From CAZISM01 sp964541895 (lineage in GTDB: Bacteria; Zhuqueibacterota; Zhuqueibacteria; Residuimicrobiales; Residuimicrobiaceae), in contig CAZISM010000134.1 of assembly GCA_964541895.1 (NCBI GenBank), positions 1 to 14,039 on the forward strand: DNA of 14,039 nt, read 5' to 3'. Position 1 is the stretch's first letter. The number at the start of each line of letters is the position of its first letter. Position numbers and translations under genes: made by a program. Below the pieces are notes generated by a model. It was not told the DNA's origin. It was given only the letters and a program-made list of their open reading frames with translations, and searched no databases. Shown here in pieces: positions 7,658-14,039 of the stretch.

Positions 7658-8439
7658 AGCTCTCATTTTGTCTTGAGACTTTTTATACCGAAATGCCGTT
7701 TGACGAGAGACTGGAATGCGCCCGGGCGGATGGGGTGGAGCATATTGAATTCTGGGAGTGGCGGGATAAAAGCGCCCACTTGACGGAACAGGCCATGCAC
7801 CACTCCGGATTGCAGATCAGCAATTTCAGCGGCAATCGCCGATTCGGCATGATCGATCCTGCCGATCTGGAGCTGTTTCTCGCCGAAATTCTGCAGTCCG
7901 CCCGGTTTGCGCAGCAGATGAACTGCCCGCGCATCATGCTGCTGACGCAGCCGCTCCTGGCCGACGGCCGCGCCAAATGGAATCCGCGGCAGTCGCAAAA
8001 CAGTAGTTTTGATCGGGTCGTGACCGCCTGCCAAAAAGCCGTGCAGATTGCGGATGAGACGGGCATCGACCTGGTGCTGGAACCGCTCAACGACAGGGAT
8101 CATCCGGATTATTTTTTGCAGACCTCCGGCGACGGTTTTGCGGTTATTCAGGCGGTCAATCACCCGCGCCTGAAATTGCTCTATGATGTGTATCACATGG
8201 CCATGATGGGCATCGATGTTTTGCCGGATATCGAGGAACATCTAGCCCTGATAGGTTATTTCCATTTCGCCGATTTGCCGCACCGAACCGAGCCGGGATC
8301 CGGGATTCTGCCGTACGATGCCCTGATGGTGATGCTGCAACACGCCGGCTACGATGGCACGATCGGCTTTGAGTGTTACCAGGCACCGGATGCCGGACCG
8401 GATCTGGTGCCGAATCTGCTGCGTCGTTTTACCATTTAG
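7654..8439 (+). CDS. Hydroxypyruvate isomerase-like TIM barrel (sugar phosphate isomerase/epimerase family)
   Basis: A 261-residue cytoplasmic protein of the AP-endonuclease-2/xylose-isomerase-like superfamily, closest in its motifs to hydroxypyruvate isomerase (Hyi). Residues 142-155 (LEPLNDRDHPDYFL) and 174-185 (KLLYDVYHMAMM) match the family's strand-end motifs. The presumed divalent-metal ligands are E143, D178, H204 (FHFAD; often Gln in Hyi) and E240 (GFECY). The HRTEPGSGILPY segment at 210-221 matches the conserved Hyi loop. Its ATG at 7654 lies in the ATGA overlap with the GH36 stop, so it is probably co-translated. Related proteins isomerise or epimerise ketoses, inosose (IolE/IolI) and other sugar-derived acids, so 'Hyi-like' is a family label and not a proven reaction. 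Together with the upstream Gfo/Idh enzyme it suggests oxidation then isomerisation of a sugar or polyol. Confidence 0.88.
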   Translation: MKLSFCLETFYTEMPFDERLECARADGVEHIEFWEWRDKSAHLTEQAMHHSGLQISNFSGNRRFGMIDPADLELFLAEILQSARFAQQMNCPRIMLLTQPLLADGRAKWNPRQSQNSSFDRVVTACQKAVQIADETGIDLVLEPLNDRDHPDYFLQTSGDGFAVIQAVNHPRLKLLYDVYHMAMMGIDVLPDIEEHLALIGYFHFADLPHRTEPGSGILPYDALMVMLQHAGYDGTIGFECYQAPDAGPDLVPNLLRRFTI

Positions 8440-8453
8440 AGAGAGGAGCCGTT

Positions 8454-9272
8454 ATGATGATGAGCAAGAGAGTCGTTAGCATCCTTCTATTGGCCGGAAT
8501 CCTGCTGTCAGTTTTATTCGCTGGTTGCGGGCAACAGACCGAGAAATCCAAATTCCTGATTTCCGCACATCGCGGCGCCTCCGGTTGGGCGCCGGAAAAC
8601 ACCCTGGCCGCCTTTACAAAAGCCATTGAAATGAAATCAGACTATTCGGAACTGGACGTCCACCTCAGCAAAGACGGCCAGGTGGTTCTGATGCACGACG
8701 ATTCGTTGCGCCGCACCACCGGCGTTCGCGCGGCGGTCTGGGACTATACACTCGCCGAGCTCAAAACGCTGGATGCCGGCTCCTGGTTTTCACCAGAGTT
8801 CAAAGGAGAGCCCATACCGACCCTGACCGAAGTGATTCATCTGGTCAAAGGCAAGATGAAATTGAACATCGAAATCAAGATCTCCCGGTCCGAGCCGGAC
8901 ATTGCGCAAAAGGTGGTGGATATCGTGCGCGCAGAAGGTTTCAGCAAAGAGGTCATGATCACCTCGTTCGACAAAGCAACCGTGGAAGAGGTGCTGCGCC
9001 TGGCTCCGGACATTCCGGTGGGATTCATTTTCAATGAAAAAAACACCGTGGACGTGTTCAGCGGCGCCTGGCCGATTTTGAGCAGCAAATATACGGTGGT
9101 GAATGCCGAATTCGTCAAAAAGGCGCGCGCGGCGGGCAAAAAGATCCATGCCTGGACCGTTAACGACGAAGCCACAATGAAACAGTTGATCGATCTGCGG
9201 ATCGACGGCATCATCACCAATTATCCGGATCGACTGGTAAACGTTCTGCAATCCGGTTCACCTGCCAGGTAA
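8454..9272 (+). CDS. Glycerophosphodiester phosphodiesterase, lipoprotein
   Basis: A 272-residue GDPD anchored outside the cytoplasm. The start is ATG 8454 (three ATG codons in a row) because GAGAGGAG at 8441-8448 lies 5 bases upstream; the frame is open further upstream, but that part lies inside the preceding gene. Residues 4-25 are a lipoprotein signal ending in L-F-A-G-C25. All catalytic hallmarks are canonical: H39-R40-G41, E48-N49, E66-L-D68, KDG at 73-75, H81-D82 followed by RRTTG, and E140-I-K142. The C-terminus has the usual HAWTVND and DGIITNYPDRL motifs. It releases glycerol-3-phosphate from glycerophosphodiesters such as deacylated phospholipids. Neighbours are an EEP lipoprotein (10 bases downstream) and a GlpT-like transporter that could take up the product. 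This copy is much more canonical than the GDPD at the window start, so the two probably differ in substrate. Confidence 0.95.
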   Translation: MMMSKRVVSILLLAGILLSVLFAGCGQQTEKSKFLISAHRGASGWAPENTLAAFTKAIEMKSDYSELDVHLSKDGQVVLMHDDSLRRTTGVRAAVWDYTLAELKTLDAGSWFSPEFKGEPIPTLTEVIHLVKGKMKLNIEIKISRSEPDIAQKVVDIVRAEGFSKEVMITSFDKATVEEVLRLAPDIPVGFIFNEKNTVDVFSGAWPILSSKYTVVNAEFVKKARAAGKKIHAWTVNDEATMKQLIDLRIDGIITNYPDRLVNVLQSGSPAR

Positions 9273-9282
9273 AGGAAGACTC

Positions 9283-10182
9283 ATGAAACGCATTTTTCTT
9301 TTATTGGTTTTCGTCGGTTGTTTCGCCGGTTGTCATCTGATCAGACATACACCCCCTCAAACCATCAACATTATGACCTTCAATATTCGCTATGGGACGG
9401 CCAACGACGGTGAAAACCGTTGGGAGCTTCGTAAACCCATTCTGCTCGAGTGCCTGCGAACCTACAAGCCCGACCTCCTCTGCACGCAGGAAGCCATGCC
9501 CATGCAGATCAAGGACATTCACGAACACTTTCCGCAATGGGGTGTGTTCGGCAAAGGCCGGTATCATGATACGCCGATGCCGAGCCGGCCACACGAAAGC
9601 ATGGACGGCGAGTCATGCCGGATTTTTTATGACCAAAGCAAATACGAATTGCTGCAGGATGGCACCTTCTGGCACAGCGACACTCCTGACGTGCCGGGCA
9701 GTGCCACCTGGGGCAACAATCTGCCGCGCATTGTCACCTGGGGCCTGTTCCGCACCCGGCAAGGCGCCAGGACGTTTGTGGTTATGAACACCCATTTCCA
9801 TTGGAACGAGCCCTACGTGGCGCAAACCACCGACCTGATTATGAAGAAATGGCGGGAACTGGCCGGCGATCAACCCACTCTCTTGGTCGGCGATTTTAAT
9901 TTGGCGCCGACATCGCCCACGCACGCCCGCTTCTGCGGCAAAACAGCCACCGGGCAGGATCGATCCCTGCGCTATTTTGCCGATGCCTATGAAACGTTGA
10001 ACATGCCGCAGACGGATATGGGCACCGGGCACAGCTTTAAAGGCGTTCTCAATCAGGACCGGATCGACTGGATTCTGTACACCGGCGAGTTCACACCGAA
10101 AGAAATCACCATCATCCGCGATAACGTCAACGGGCGATATCCGAGCGACCATTACCCGGTGCTGGCCATGTTCCGGCTCTAG
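9283..10182 (+). CDS. Endonuclease/exonuclease/phosphatase (EEP) family lipoprotein
   Basis: A 299-residue metal-dependent phosphodiesterase or phosphatase of the EEP (DNase I-like) fold. The N-terminus MKRIFLLLVFVGCFAGC is a lipoprotein signal with a lipobox ending at C17, so it is expected at the cell envelope. EEP motifs in order: N34 in MTFNIRYG, E70 in CTQE, H171 in VMNTHFHW, D204 and N206 in VGDFN, GTGHSFKG at 247-254, D262 in RIDWIL, and the catalytic pair D289-H290 in SDHYPV. The set is complete, so the enzyme should be active. ATG 9283 follows AAGGAAG at 9272-9278. The fold also covers sphingomyelinases, inositol-polyphosphate 5-phosphatases and nucleases. Its place between a GDPD and an organophosphate transporter favours a lipid-headgroup or organophosphate substrate over DNA, but this is inferred from context. 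Confidence 0.92.
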   Translation: MKRIFLLLVFVGCFAGCHLIRHTPPQTINIMTFNIRYGTANDGENRWELRKPILLECLRTYKPDLLCTQEAMPMQIKDIHEHFPQWGVFGKGRYHDTPMPSRPHESMDGESCRIFYDQSKYELLQDGTFWHSDTPDVPGSATWGNNLPRIVTWGLFRTRQGARTFVVMNTHFHWNEPYVAQTTDLIMKKWRELAGDQPTLLVGDFNLAPTSPTHARFCGKTATGQDRSLRYFADAYETLNMPQTDMGTGHSFKGVLNQDRIDWILYTGEFTPKEITIIRDNVNGRYPSDHYPVLAMFRL

Positions 10183-10246
10183 CCCGTAGCGTCACCACAT
10201 CCCGCAACGATTCAGTTTGCCGATAACCCAACAGATCGGAGGTACG

Positions 10247-11590
10247 GTGTTTCGTTTTTTCGCCCGCGGCCAGGACCAGCCGCTGCTGCAGGATCAAAAG
10301 CAGATCGATGCGTTGTACAAAAAGAAACGCGTCTCGGTGATGCTGTCGATCACGCTGGGGTATGCGTTCTATTATACCTGTCGATTGGGGCTGTCCATTG
10401 TCAAAAAACCGTTGATCGACGGCAATATATTTACGCCCGATGAATTGGGCGTGATCGGCTCAACCATTTTCTATGGCTATGCCCTGGGTAAACTCATCAA
10501 CGGTTTTCTCGCCGACCACAGCAACATCAAGCGGTTCCTGCCTGTCGGACTGCTGATTTCCGCACTCATTAATATTGTCATGGGATTTTCGCCCTATCTG
10601 TGGGCCTGGGCGGTTTTATGGGGATTGAACGGCTGGTTTCAGGGCTTTGGCGCTCCGGCCAGCATTGTCTCTCTGTCAAACTGGTTCAGCAATCACGAAC
10701 GGGGTCGCTTTTACGGCATCTGGAACGCGTCCCATTCCATCGGAGAAACCTTGACCTTTGTCCTGGTTGCCGCACTGGTAAGCACCTTTTCCTGGCCCGC
10801 CGGTTTTATCGTTCCGGGGCTGGTGTGTATCGTGGTCACCTTTGTGCTGTTCAAAACGCTGCAAGATCGGCCGCAGACGCTTGGCCTGCCGGCAGTCGCC
10901 GTCTGGCGCAACGATTTTGTCAACGCCGCCGCCGCTGCGGCGCACGACCGACAGTCGGTGACCCGGCTGCAATTAAGTATTATCAAAATGCCGGCCATCT
11001 GGGCCTGCGGCTTGGCCAGCGCCGGCATGTATGTCTCCCGCTATGCCATCAACAGCTGGGGTGTGCTCTATCTGCAGGAAGCCAAGGGCTACAGCCTGGT
11101 GGAAGCCGGCAGCATTATGGGGGTCAACACTGTGGCCGGCATTTTTGGTTGTATTGTCTTTGGCTTTGTATCGGACAAAATGTTTAACGCCCGCCGGCCG
11201 CCGGTCAATGTGCTCTACGGCGTCTTTGAAGTGCTGGCCTTGCTGGCCATTTTCTACATGCCCAGCCATCATACGATTCTGCTCACCATCGCCTTTGCGG
11301 TGTATGGATTCACCCTCAGCGGCCTGATGGCCTCCCTGGGCGGGCTCTTTGCCGTGGATATCGCTCCCAAACGGATTGCCGGCGCTGCCATGGGATTTGT
11401 CGGCGTTTTCAGTTACCTGGGAGCGGCGTTGCAGGAAAGAGTCAGCGGCTATCTTATTGAGCGCCACATGACTCTCATCGAGGGCGTCCGCCATTACGAT
11501 TTCAGTCAGGTTATTATTTTCTGGTGCGGGGCCTCAGTGTTGTCATTGATCATCTCCGCCAGCCTCTGGCGGGTCAAAGTGAGCGACTAA
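10247..11590 (+). CDS. MFS organophosphate:phosphate antiporter (GlpT/UhpT/UhpC-like)
   Basis: A 12-helix major facilitator of the organophosphate:phosphate antiporter (OPA) family, which exchanges glycerol-3-phosphate or hexose phosphates for inorganic phosphate; UhpC homologues act as sensors. I place the start at GTG 10247 because GGAGG (10238-10242) lies just upstream and the product then begins MFRFFARG, like related proteins; an in-frame TTG at 10217 would add ten residues and include the RBS in the coding region. The product has 447 residues. R46 in AFYYTCR and R265 in YVSRYAINSWGVLYLQE align by context with the two phosphate-binding arginines of GlpT (R45 and R269). The HERGRFYGIWNASHSIG segment at 150-166 is the family's conserved loop after helix 4. 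It lies downstream of two envelope phosphodiesterases, so import of a released organophosphate is likely. Exact substrate unknown. Confidence 0.92.
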   Translation: MFRFFARGQDQPLLQDQKQIDALYKKKRVSVMLSITLGYAFYYTCRLGLSIVKKPLIDGNIFTPDELGVIGSTIFYGYALGKLINGFLADHSNIKRFLPVGLLISALINIVMGFSPYLWAWAVLWGLNGWFQGFGAPASIVSLSNWFSNHERGRFYGIWNASHSIGETLTFVLVAALVSTFSWPAGFIVPGLVCIVVTFVLFKTLQDRPQTLGLPAVAVWRNDFVNAAAAAAHDRQSVTRLQLSIIKMPAIWACGLASAGMYVSRYAINSWGVLYLQEAKGYSLVEAGSIMGVNTVAGIFGCIVFGFVSDKMFNARRPPVNVLYGVFEVLALLAIFYMPSHHTILLTIAFAVYGFTLSGLMASLGGLFAVDIAPKRIAGAAMGFVGVFSYLGAALQERVSGYLIERHMTLIEGVRHYDFSQVIIFWCGASVLSLIISASLWRVKVSD

Positions 11591-11732
11591 CACCGCGTGT
11601 GTGTCGTTCTGCTGCTGGGAAAAACGACTATCAATACCCCGGAATTGTAAAATAAGGCCCCGTACACTTTAAGCGGGAAGAAAAGTATCGCGATTTTGTC
11701 AAGGAACAGAAGCGTTGAGGAGACCCGCCTTT
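11591..11732. other. 142-base intergenic gap before the beta-helix/propeller gene
   Basis: This is the largest gap between the first ten genes. It holds a small inverted repeat (GTCGTT at 11603-11608 and AACGAC at 11623-11628, 14-base loop) with no T-run after it, so it is not a convincing terminator. AT-rich words such as TAAAAT (near 11648) and TACACT lie mid-gap, but none has a well-placed -35 box. A second purine run, AAGGAAC at 11701-11707, lies upstream of the GAGGAG used for the start. A promoter here is possible but not demonstrated. Confidence 0.4.
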
Positions 11733-13685
11733 ATGAACCGGCTCTACATCGTACTGATTATTATTGTTTGTTGGAGTGTTCAGGCCGCCGCATCGCCTGC
11801 GCCCATTTATGTGTCCAAACTGGGCGACAACTCGGACGGCTCTTCCTGGGCGCATGCATTTCATACCATTCAGGCGGCGCTTGCGGCCGTGCCGGATTCC
11901 AATGGCGGCCATCACATCCTCATTAGGCCGGATACCTATTTCGAAGCCAATCTGTTTCCGGCTCATCGCGGCGCCCGCAACGCGTACAATCGGCTCCTGG
12001 GCGATTTTGACGGCACGTTCGGTTCGGGGAGCAAAGGCTATGTCATCATCGATTGCGGCGATCCGCAACAGCGCGGCTTTAAAAGCTATGACTGGTGGGG
12101 ACCCGTTCGCTCCTATTCCAAGGGTTGGTCCAAGGAACATCAGGAAGAAACCTTTTCCGCCATCGGCTGGGATCGCTGGCATCTGCGCCATCTCTATGTG
12201 AGCGGCGGTGACGGCGGCCTTTTTTTCGATTTGACGGATCAGGTTAAGCCCTTTTCGGTGGTGGTGGAAGACTGCATTTCCATCGGCCGCGCCTTTGGCG
12301 TGGGCGTGGCCTCGTGCCTGTCCCGACCGGAGGAACCGATCACCTTCCGCCGCTGCCACTGCTGGGCGCTGGATTGGTGGGGCGATACCGCCGGCGCTTA
12401 TGTGCGGGTGGAAAACAAGACCATGCCGGAAGAGGTCGACGCTCTTTTTGAAGAGTGCGTGATGGTGGGCCCGCAATGCGCGTTCAAGAGCAGCAATTAC
12501 GGCTTTCATACCTATTCCCATTGTCGGCTGTCACGCTGTACATTGATCTGTCTCAACTTTTCGCAACCTCAGGGCACACCGACCGACGGTATCATTCAGA
12601 GCGTGCAGGAAGGTAAACTGCTTTGGGTGGATCTGGACGACTGCACGCTGATGGGCTACAAGGTGTTTGGCGTCAAGGTCAAAAAAGAGACCGTTACTGA
12701 AATTCGCTACACTTGTCAAGGCGATGTCAAGGCCTATATACAGTTCCAGCAGGAGCTGCCCGCCGGCATGTTGCGGCTCGGCCATTGGCCGGTGGATATT
12801 TTCCAGAATCTGCTGCCGCCGACGCCCCTGCTCGCGGAGCAGGAGACTAAAAACGAACTCGTGCTACGCGATGTGTGTGAAGTCTCCCCGTTCATCTGGC
12901 ACGGCCGCTTATGTCACATGATATGTGTTCGCCCCTCCTCCGGCGGCCAGGGGGCCGACCACTACATCGTCCTGCAGGATGCAGAAACGAAACAGGAACT
13001 GGGGCGTTGCGGGCAGGGTTACAGCCTGGCATCCATGTTCGTGCATAAAGACACTGCTTATATTTTTTCCTCACGCTGGGAGAAAAACGGCTGGCAGGAT
13101 GTCACACTGTTTACCTCCGCCGATCTGCAGCATTGGCGGCAATCCGTGGTCATTAAAGGCGAGAAGGAAGGACTCTTCAACTCTTCCGTTTGTAAAGGTA
13201 AAGACGGTTTTGTCATGGCCTATGAATCCGACGATAAAACCTATGCTCCGTTTACTATTAAATTCGCCGTTTCAAAGGATCTGAAAACCTGGCACAAGGT
13301 GCCGGACACTGTTTTTGGCGCCGGACGCTATGCCGCCTGTCCGGCCATTCGCTTTGTCGATGGATATTATTATTTACTCTATCTGGAGCATCGCACTCCC
13401 AGATGGTATTTTGAGACCTATATCGCCAGGTCTCGGGATCTGGTGCAGTGGGAGTTGAGCGCTGCCAACCCGGTTTTACAGCCACACGGATTACAGGATG
13501 GCATCAATGCTTCGGATCCGGACCTGATCGAATACGACAAAAGAACCTATTTATACTATGCCGTAGGCGACCAGCGTACGTGGATGAATGTCAAACGAGC
13601 CGTATATCCGCAACCGCTGCCGCAATTTCTTGCGTCGTGGTTCACGGCGCCGGCCATACCGGAATGCCTGCCGACAGCTAAATAA
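11733..13685 (+). CDS. Secreted two-domain protein: right-handed beta-helix plus five-bladed beta-propeller-like glycosidase domain
   Basis: A 650-residue secreted protein with a signal peptide at 1-20 (hydrophobic LYIVLIIIVCW core, AAA before SPAP). Residues 24-70 (IYVSKLGDNSDG, then HTIQAALAAVP and ILIRPDTYFE) are the classic entry of pectate-lyase/DUF1565-type beta-helices. Cys/Val-rich coil repeats continue to about 365 (VVVEDCISIG, ITFRRCHCW, ALFEECVMVG, VDLDDCTLMG). From about 380 the pattern changes to blade-like repeats typical of GH43/GH32/GH130-type propellers: LFTSADLQHW, FAVSKDLKTWH, PAIRFVDGYYYLLYLE, YIARSRDLVQWE, NASDPDLIEYDKRTYLYYAVGD. Acidic candidates for catalysis are E498, E552, D595 and D597, unproven. 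The start is ATG 11733 with GAGGAG at 11717-11722; a TTG at 11715 would precede it in frame but overlaps the RBS. It follows a 142-base gap, so it may have its own promoter. Function probably glycan binding or cleavage. Confidence 0.82.
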   Translation: MNRLYIVLIIIVCWSVQAAASPAPIYVSKLGDNSDGSSWAHAFHTIQAALAAVPDSNGGHHILIRPDTYFEANLFPAHRGARNAYNRLLGDFDGTFGSGSKGYVIIDCGDPQQRGFKSYDWWGPVRSYSKGWSKEHQEETFSAIGWDRWHLRHLYVSGGDGGLFFDLTDQVKPFSVVVEDCISIGRAFGVGVASCLSRPEEPITFRRCHCWALDWWGDTAGAYVRVENKTMPEEVDALFEECVMVGPQCAFKSSNYGFHTYSHCRLSRCTLICLNFSQPQGTPTDGIIQSVQEGKLLWVDLDDCTLMGYKVFGVKVKKETVTEIRYTCQGDVKAYIQFQQELPAGMLRLGHWPVDIFQNLLPPTPLLAEQETKNELVLRDVCEVSPFIWHGRLCHMICVRPSSGGQGADHYIVLQDAETKQELGRCGQGYSLASMFVHKDTAYIFSSRWEKNGWQDVTLFTSADLQHWRQSVVIKGEKEGLFNSSVCKGKDGFVMAYESDDKTYAPFTIKFAVSKDLKTWHKVPDTVFGAGRYAACPAIRFVDGYYYLLYLEHRTPRWYFETYIARSRDLVQWELSAANPVLQPHGLQDGINASDPDLIEYDKRTYLYYAVGDQRTWMNVKRAVYPQPLPQFLASWFTAPAIPECLPTAK

Positions 13686-13724
13686 TCGTGTTGCAGCAGC
13701 TTTCATCTCGATTCTCTGATGAGC

Positions 13725-13789
13725 CGGGTCGATAGGGCAGAGCATAGAGCGGGTAGTAGTACATGATCGGCTCTGCCCATATCGATCCG
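13725..13789. repeat. Long imperfect inverted repeat / hairpin
   Basis: The left arm (13725-13743) and right arm (13770-13789) pair over about 19 base pairs, as an outer 10-bp block (including one G-U) and an inner perfect 9-bp block GGGCAGAGC/GCTCTGCCC, separated by a single bulged base. The loop is 26 bases. It begins about 40 bases after the stop of the beta-helix/propeller gene. No U-run follows on either strand, so it is not a standard intrinsic terminator. It could protect the 3' end of the mRNA, be a dispersed palindromic repeat, or be a structured leader element. Confidence 0.75.
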
Positions 13790-13956
13790 ATTAGGCGATT
13801 CTGAGGTTCGAGGCGAATACCGTCCCTGCAGTGGCTGCTAAACCGGATAAAGCTGGAGGTACTGTCGTTTTACGTAGCGTCCAACTGAACGGCTATGCGG
13901 GATCCGCCATCTTGGCGGCGACCTGCTGAAATTAAAACCATTCGCATACCAATGAA

Positions 13957-13987
13957 CAAAGAGCGAGCGGCAAGAGAATCCTCTTTG
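13957..13987 (+). other. Inverted repeat next to the downstream ribosome binding site
   Basis: CAAAGAG (13957-13963) can pair with CTCTTTG (13981-13987), a perfect 7-bp stem with a 17-base loop. It ends 11 bases before the GGGAGG of the next gene. If formed in RNA it would lie in the 5' leader of the symporter gene, but 7-bp repeats also occur by chance, so a regulatory role is only a possibility. Confidence 0.3.
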
Positions 13988-13997
13988 CTGGAAAACT

Positions 13998-14004
13998 AGG
14001 GAGG
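13998..14004 (+). promoter_or_regulatory. Ribosome binding site of the truncated 3' gene
   Basis: AGGGAGG, a near-ideal Shine-Dalgarno sequence, lies 5 bases before GTG 14010. It decides the start: the overlapping TTG at 14008 is followed at once by a stop, so the GTG frame is the one translated. Confidence 0.75.
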
Positions 14005-14009
14005 TAGTT

Positions 14010-14039
14010 GTGACCATTCTGGATTATAGCATCATCGCG
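14010..14039 (+). CDS. Start of a probable second sodium:solute symporter, 3'-truncated by window end
   Basis: Ten codons from a GTG start read MTILDYSIIA to the end of the window. This opening (M-T-x-L-D-Y/V, then hydrophobic) is characteristic of the first helix of SSS-family symporters. The complete symporter in this window has MTYLDVLMIL at residues 4-13. A strong ribosome binding site supports translation. With only ten residues the family call is tentative, but the start itself is well supported. Confidence 0.5.
   Translation, partial: MTILDYSIIA

Larger units (their letters stand above)
13686..14009. other. 324-base intergenic region without a gene
   Basis: No coding frame with a supported start is visible on either strand, and no tRNA-like fold was recognised. 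It contains three inverted repeats: a long imperfect hairpin (13725-13789), a compact GC-rich one (CCGCCA-TCT-TGGCGG, 13904-13918), and CAAAGAG/CTCTTTG (13957-13963 and 13981-13987) just upstream of the next gene's ribosome binding site. None is followed by a T-run. The region probably separates two transcription units and may carry the leader of the downstream symporter gene. Confidence 0.6.

Noticed and set aside
8373..8453. Upstream extension of the second GDPD
   Set aside because: It lies within the end of the isomerase gene; the ATG at 8454 has a strong ribosome binding site and starts a lipoprotein signal.
10217..10246. TTG start ten codons upstream for the organophosphate transporter
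   Set aside because: The GGAGG lies inside this extension, and the GTG at 10247 directly after it gives an N-terminus typical of the family.
11603..11628. GTCGTT/AACGAC inverted repeat as a terminator after the transporter
   Set aside because: Only six base pairs, a 14-base loop and no T-run; within chance expectation.
11715..11732. TTG start for the beta-helix/propeller protein
   Set aside because: It overlaps the GAGGAG ribosome binding site, and the ATG at 11733 begins a clean signal peptide.
13763..13804. Short ATG frame inside the 3' gap
   Set aside because: Thirteen codons, no ribosome binding site, and it overlaps the right arm of the hairpin.

Overview
The window is a densely packed run of bacterial genes, all on the + strand. 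Base composition is moderately GC-rich. Clear GGAGG-type ribosome binding sites precede most genes, and several genes encode secreted proteins or lipoproteins. This suggests a Gram-negative saprophyte that degrades glycans and lipid headgroups. The strong Shine-Dalgarno sites argue against typical Bacteroidota. A candidate phylum of the KSB1/Calditrichota kind, or a Planctomycetota-like lineage, would fit, but this is only a style-based guess and no phylogenetic marker is present.

Layout. (1) 1-801: a 5'-truncated glycerophosphodiester phosphodiesterase (GDPD), probably a lipoprotein whose signal lies off the window. (2) 840-3026: an enlarged sodium:solute symporter. (3) 3091-4464: a Gfo/Idh/MocA oxidoreductase carrying a four-cysteine cluster. 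(4) 4520-5125: a HAD phosphatase. (5) 5141-7657: a secreted GH36 alpha-galactosidase with an extra beta-sandwich-like domain nested in it. (6) 7654-8439: a hydroxypyruvate isomerase-like TIM barrel, overlapping the GH36 stop by 4 bases. (7) 8454-9272: a second, canonical GDPD lipoprotein. (8) 9283-10182: an endonuclease/exonuclease/phosphatase (EEP) family lipoprotein. (9) 10247-11590: an organophosphate:phosphate antiporter-type (GlpT/UhpT-like) transporter. (10) 11733-13685: a secreted two-domain protein, beta-helix then five-bladed-propeller-like. (11) 13686-14009: a 324-base gap with a strong long hairpin and no gene. (12) 14010-14039: the first ten codons of what looks like another sodium:solute symporter.

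How the genes may work together (inference). Three surface or periplasmic hydrolases for phosphodiester or phosphate bonds (two GDPDs, one EEP) sit beside a GlpT-like transporter. A secreted alpha-galactosidase and a second secreted glycan-active protein are next to a Na+-driven symporter and cytoplasmic sugar/polyol enzymes (dehydrogenase, isomerase, phosphatase). The most economical reading is an operon that dismantles galactosylated glycerol-phosphate or polyol-phosphate compounds outside the cytoplasm (lipid headgroups, teichoic-acid-like polymers, galactosyl-glycerol or galactosyl-inositol). It would then import the released organophosphate and the released sugar or polyol separately. Gene spacing is short from 1 to 11590 (overlap to 64 bases), then widens to 142 and 324 bases, where new transcription units may start. 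No RNA genes, CRISPR arrays, transposases or phage genes were seen.
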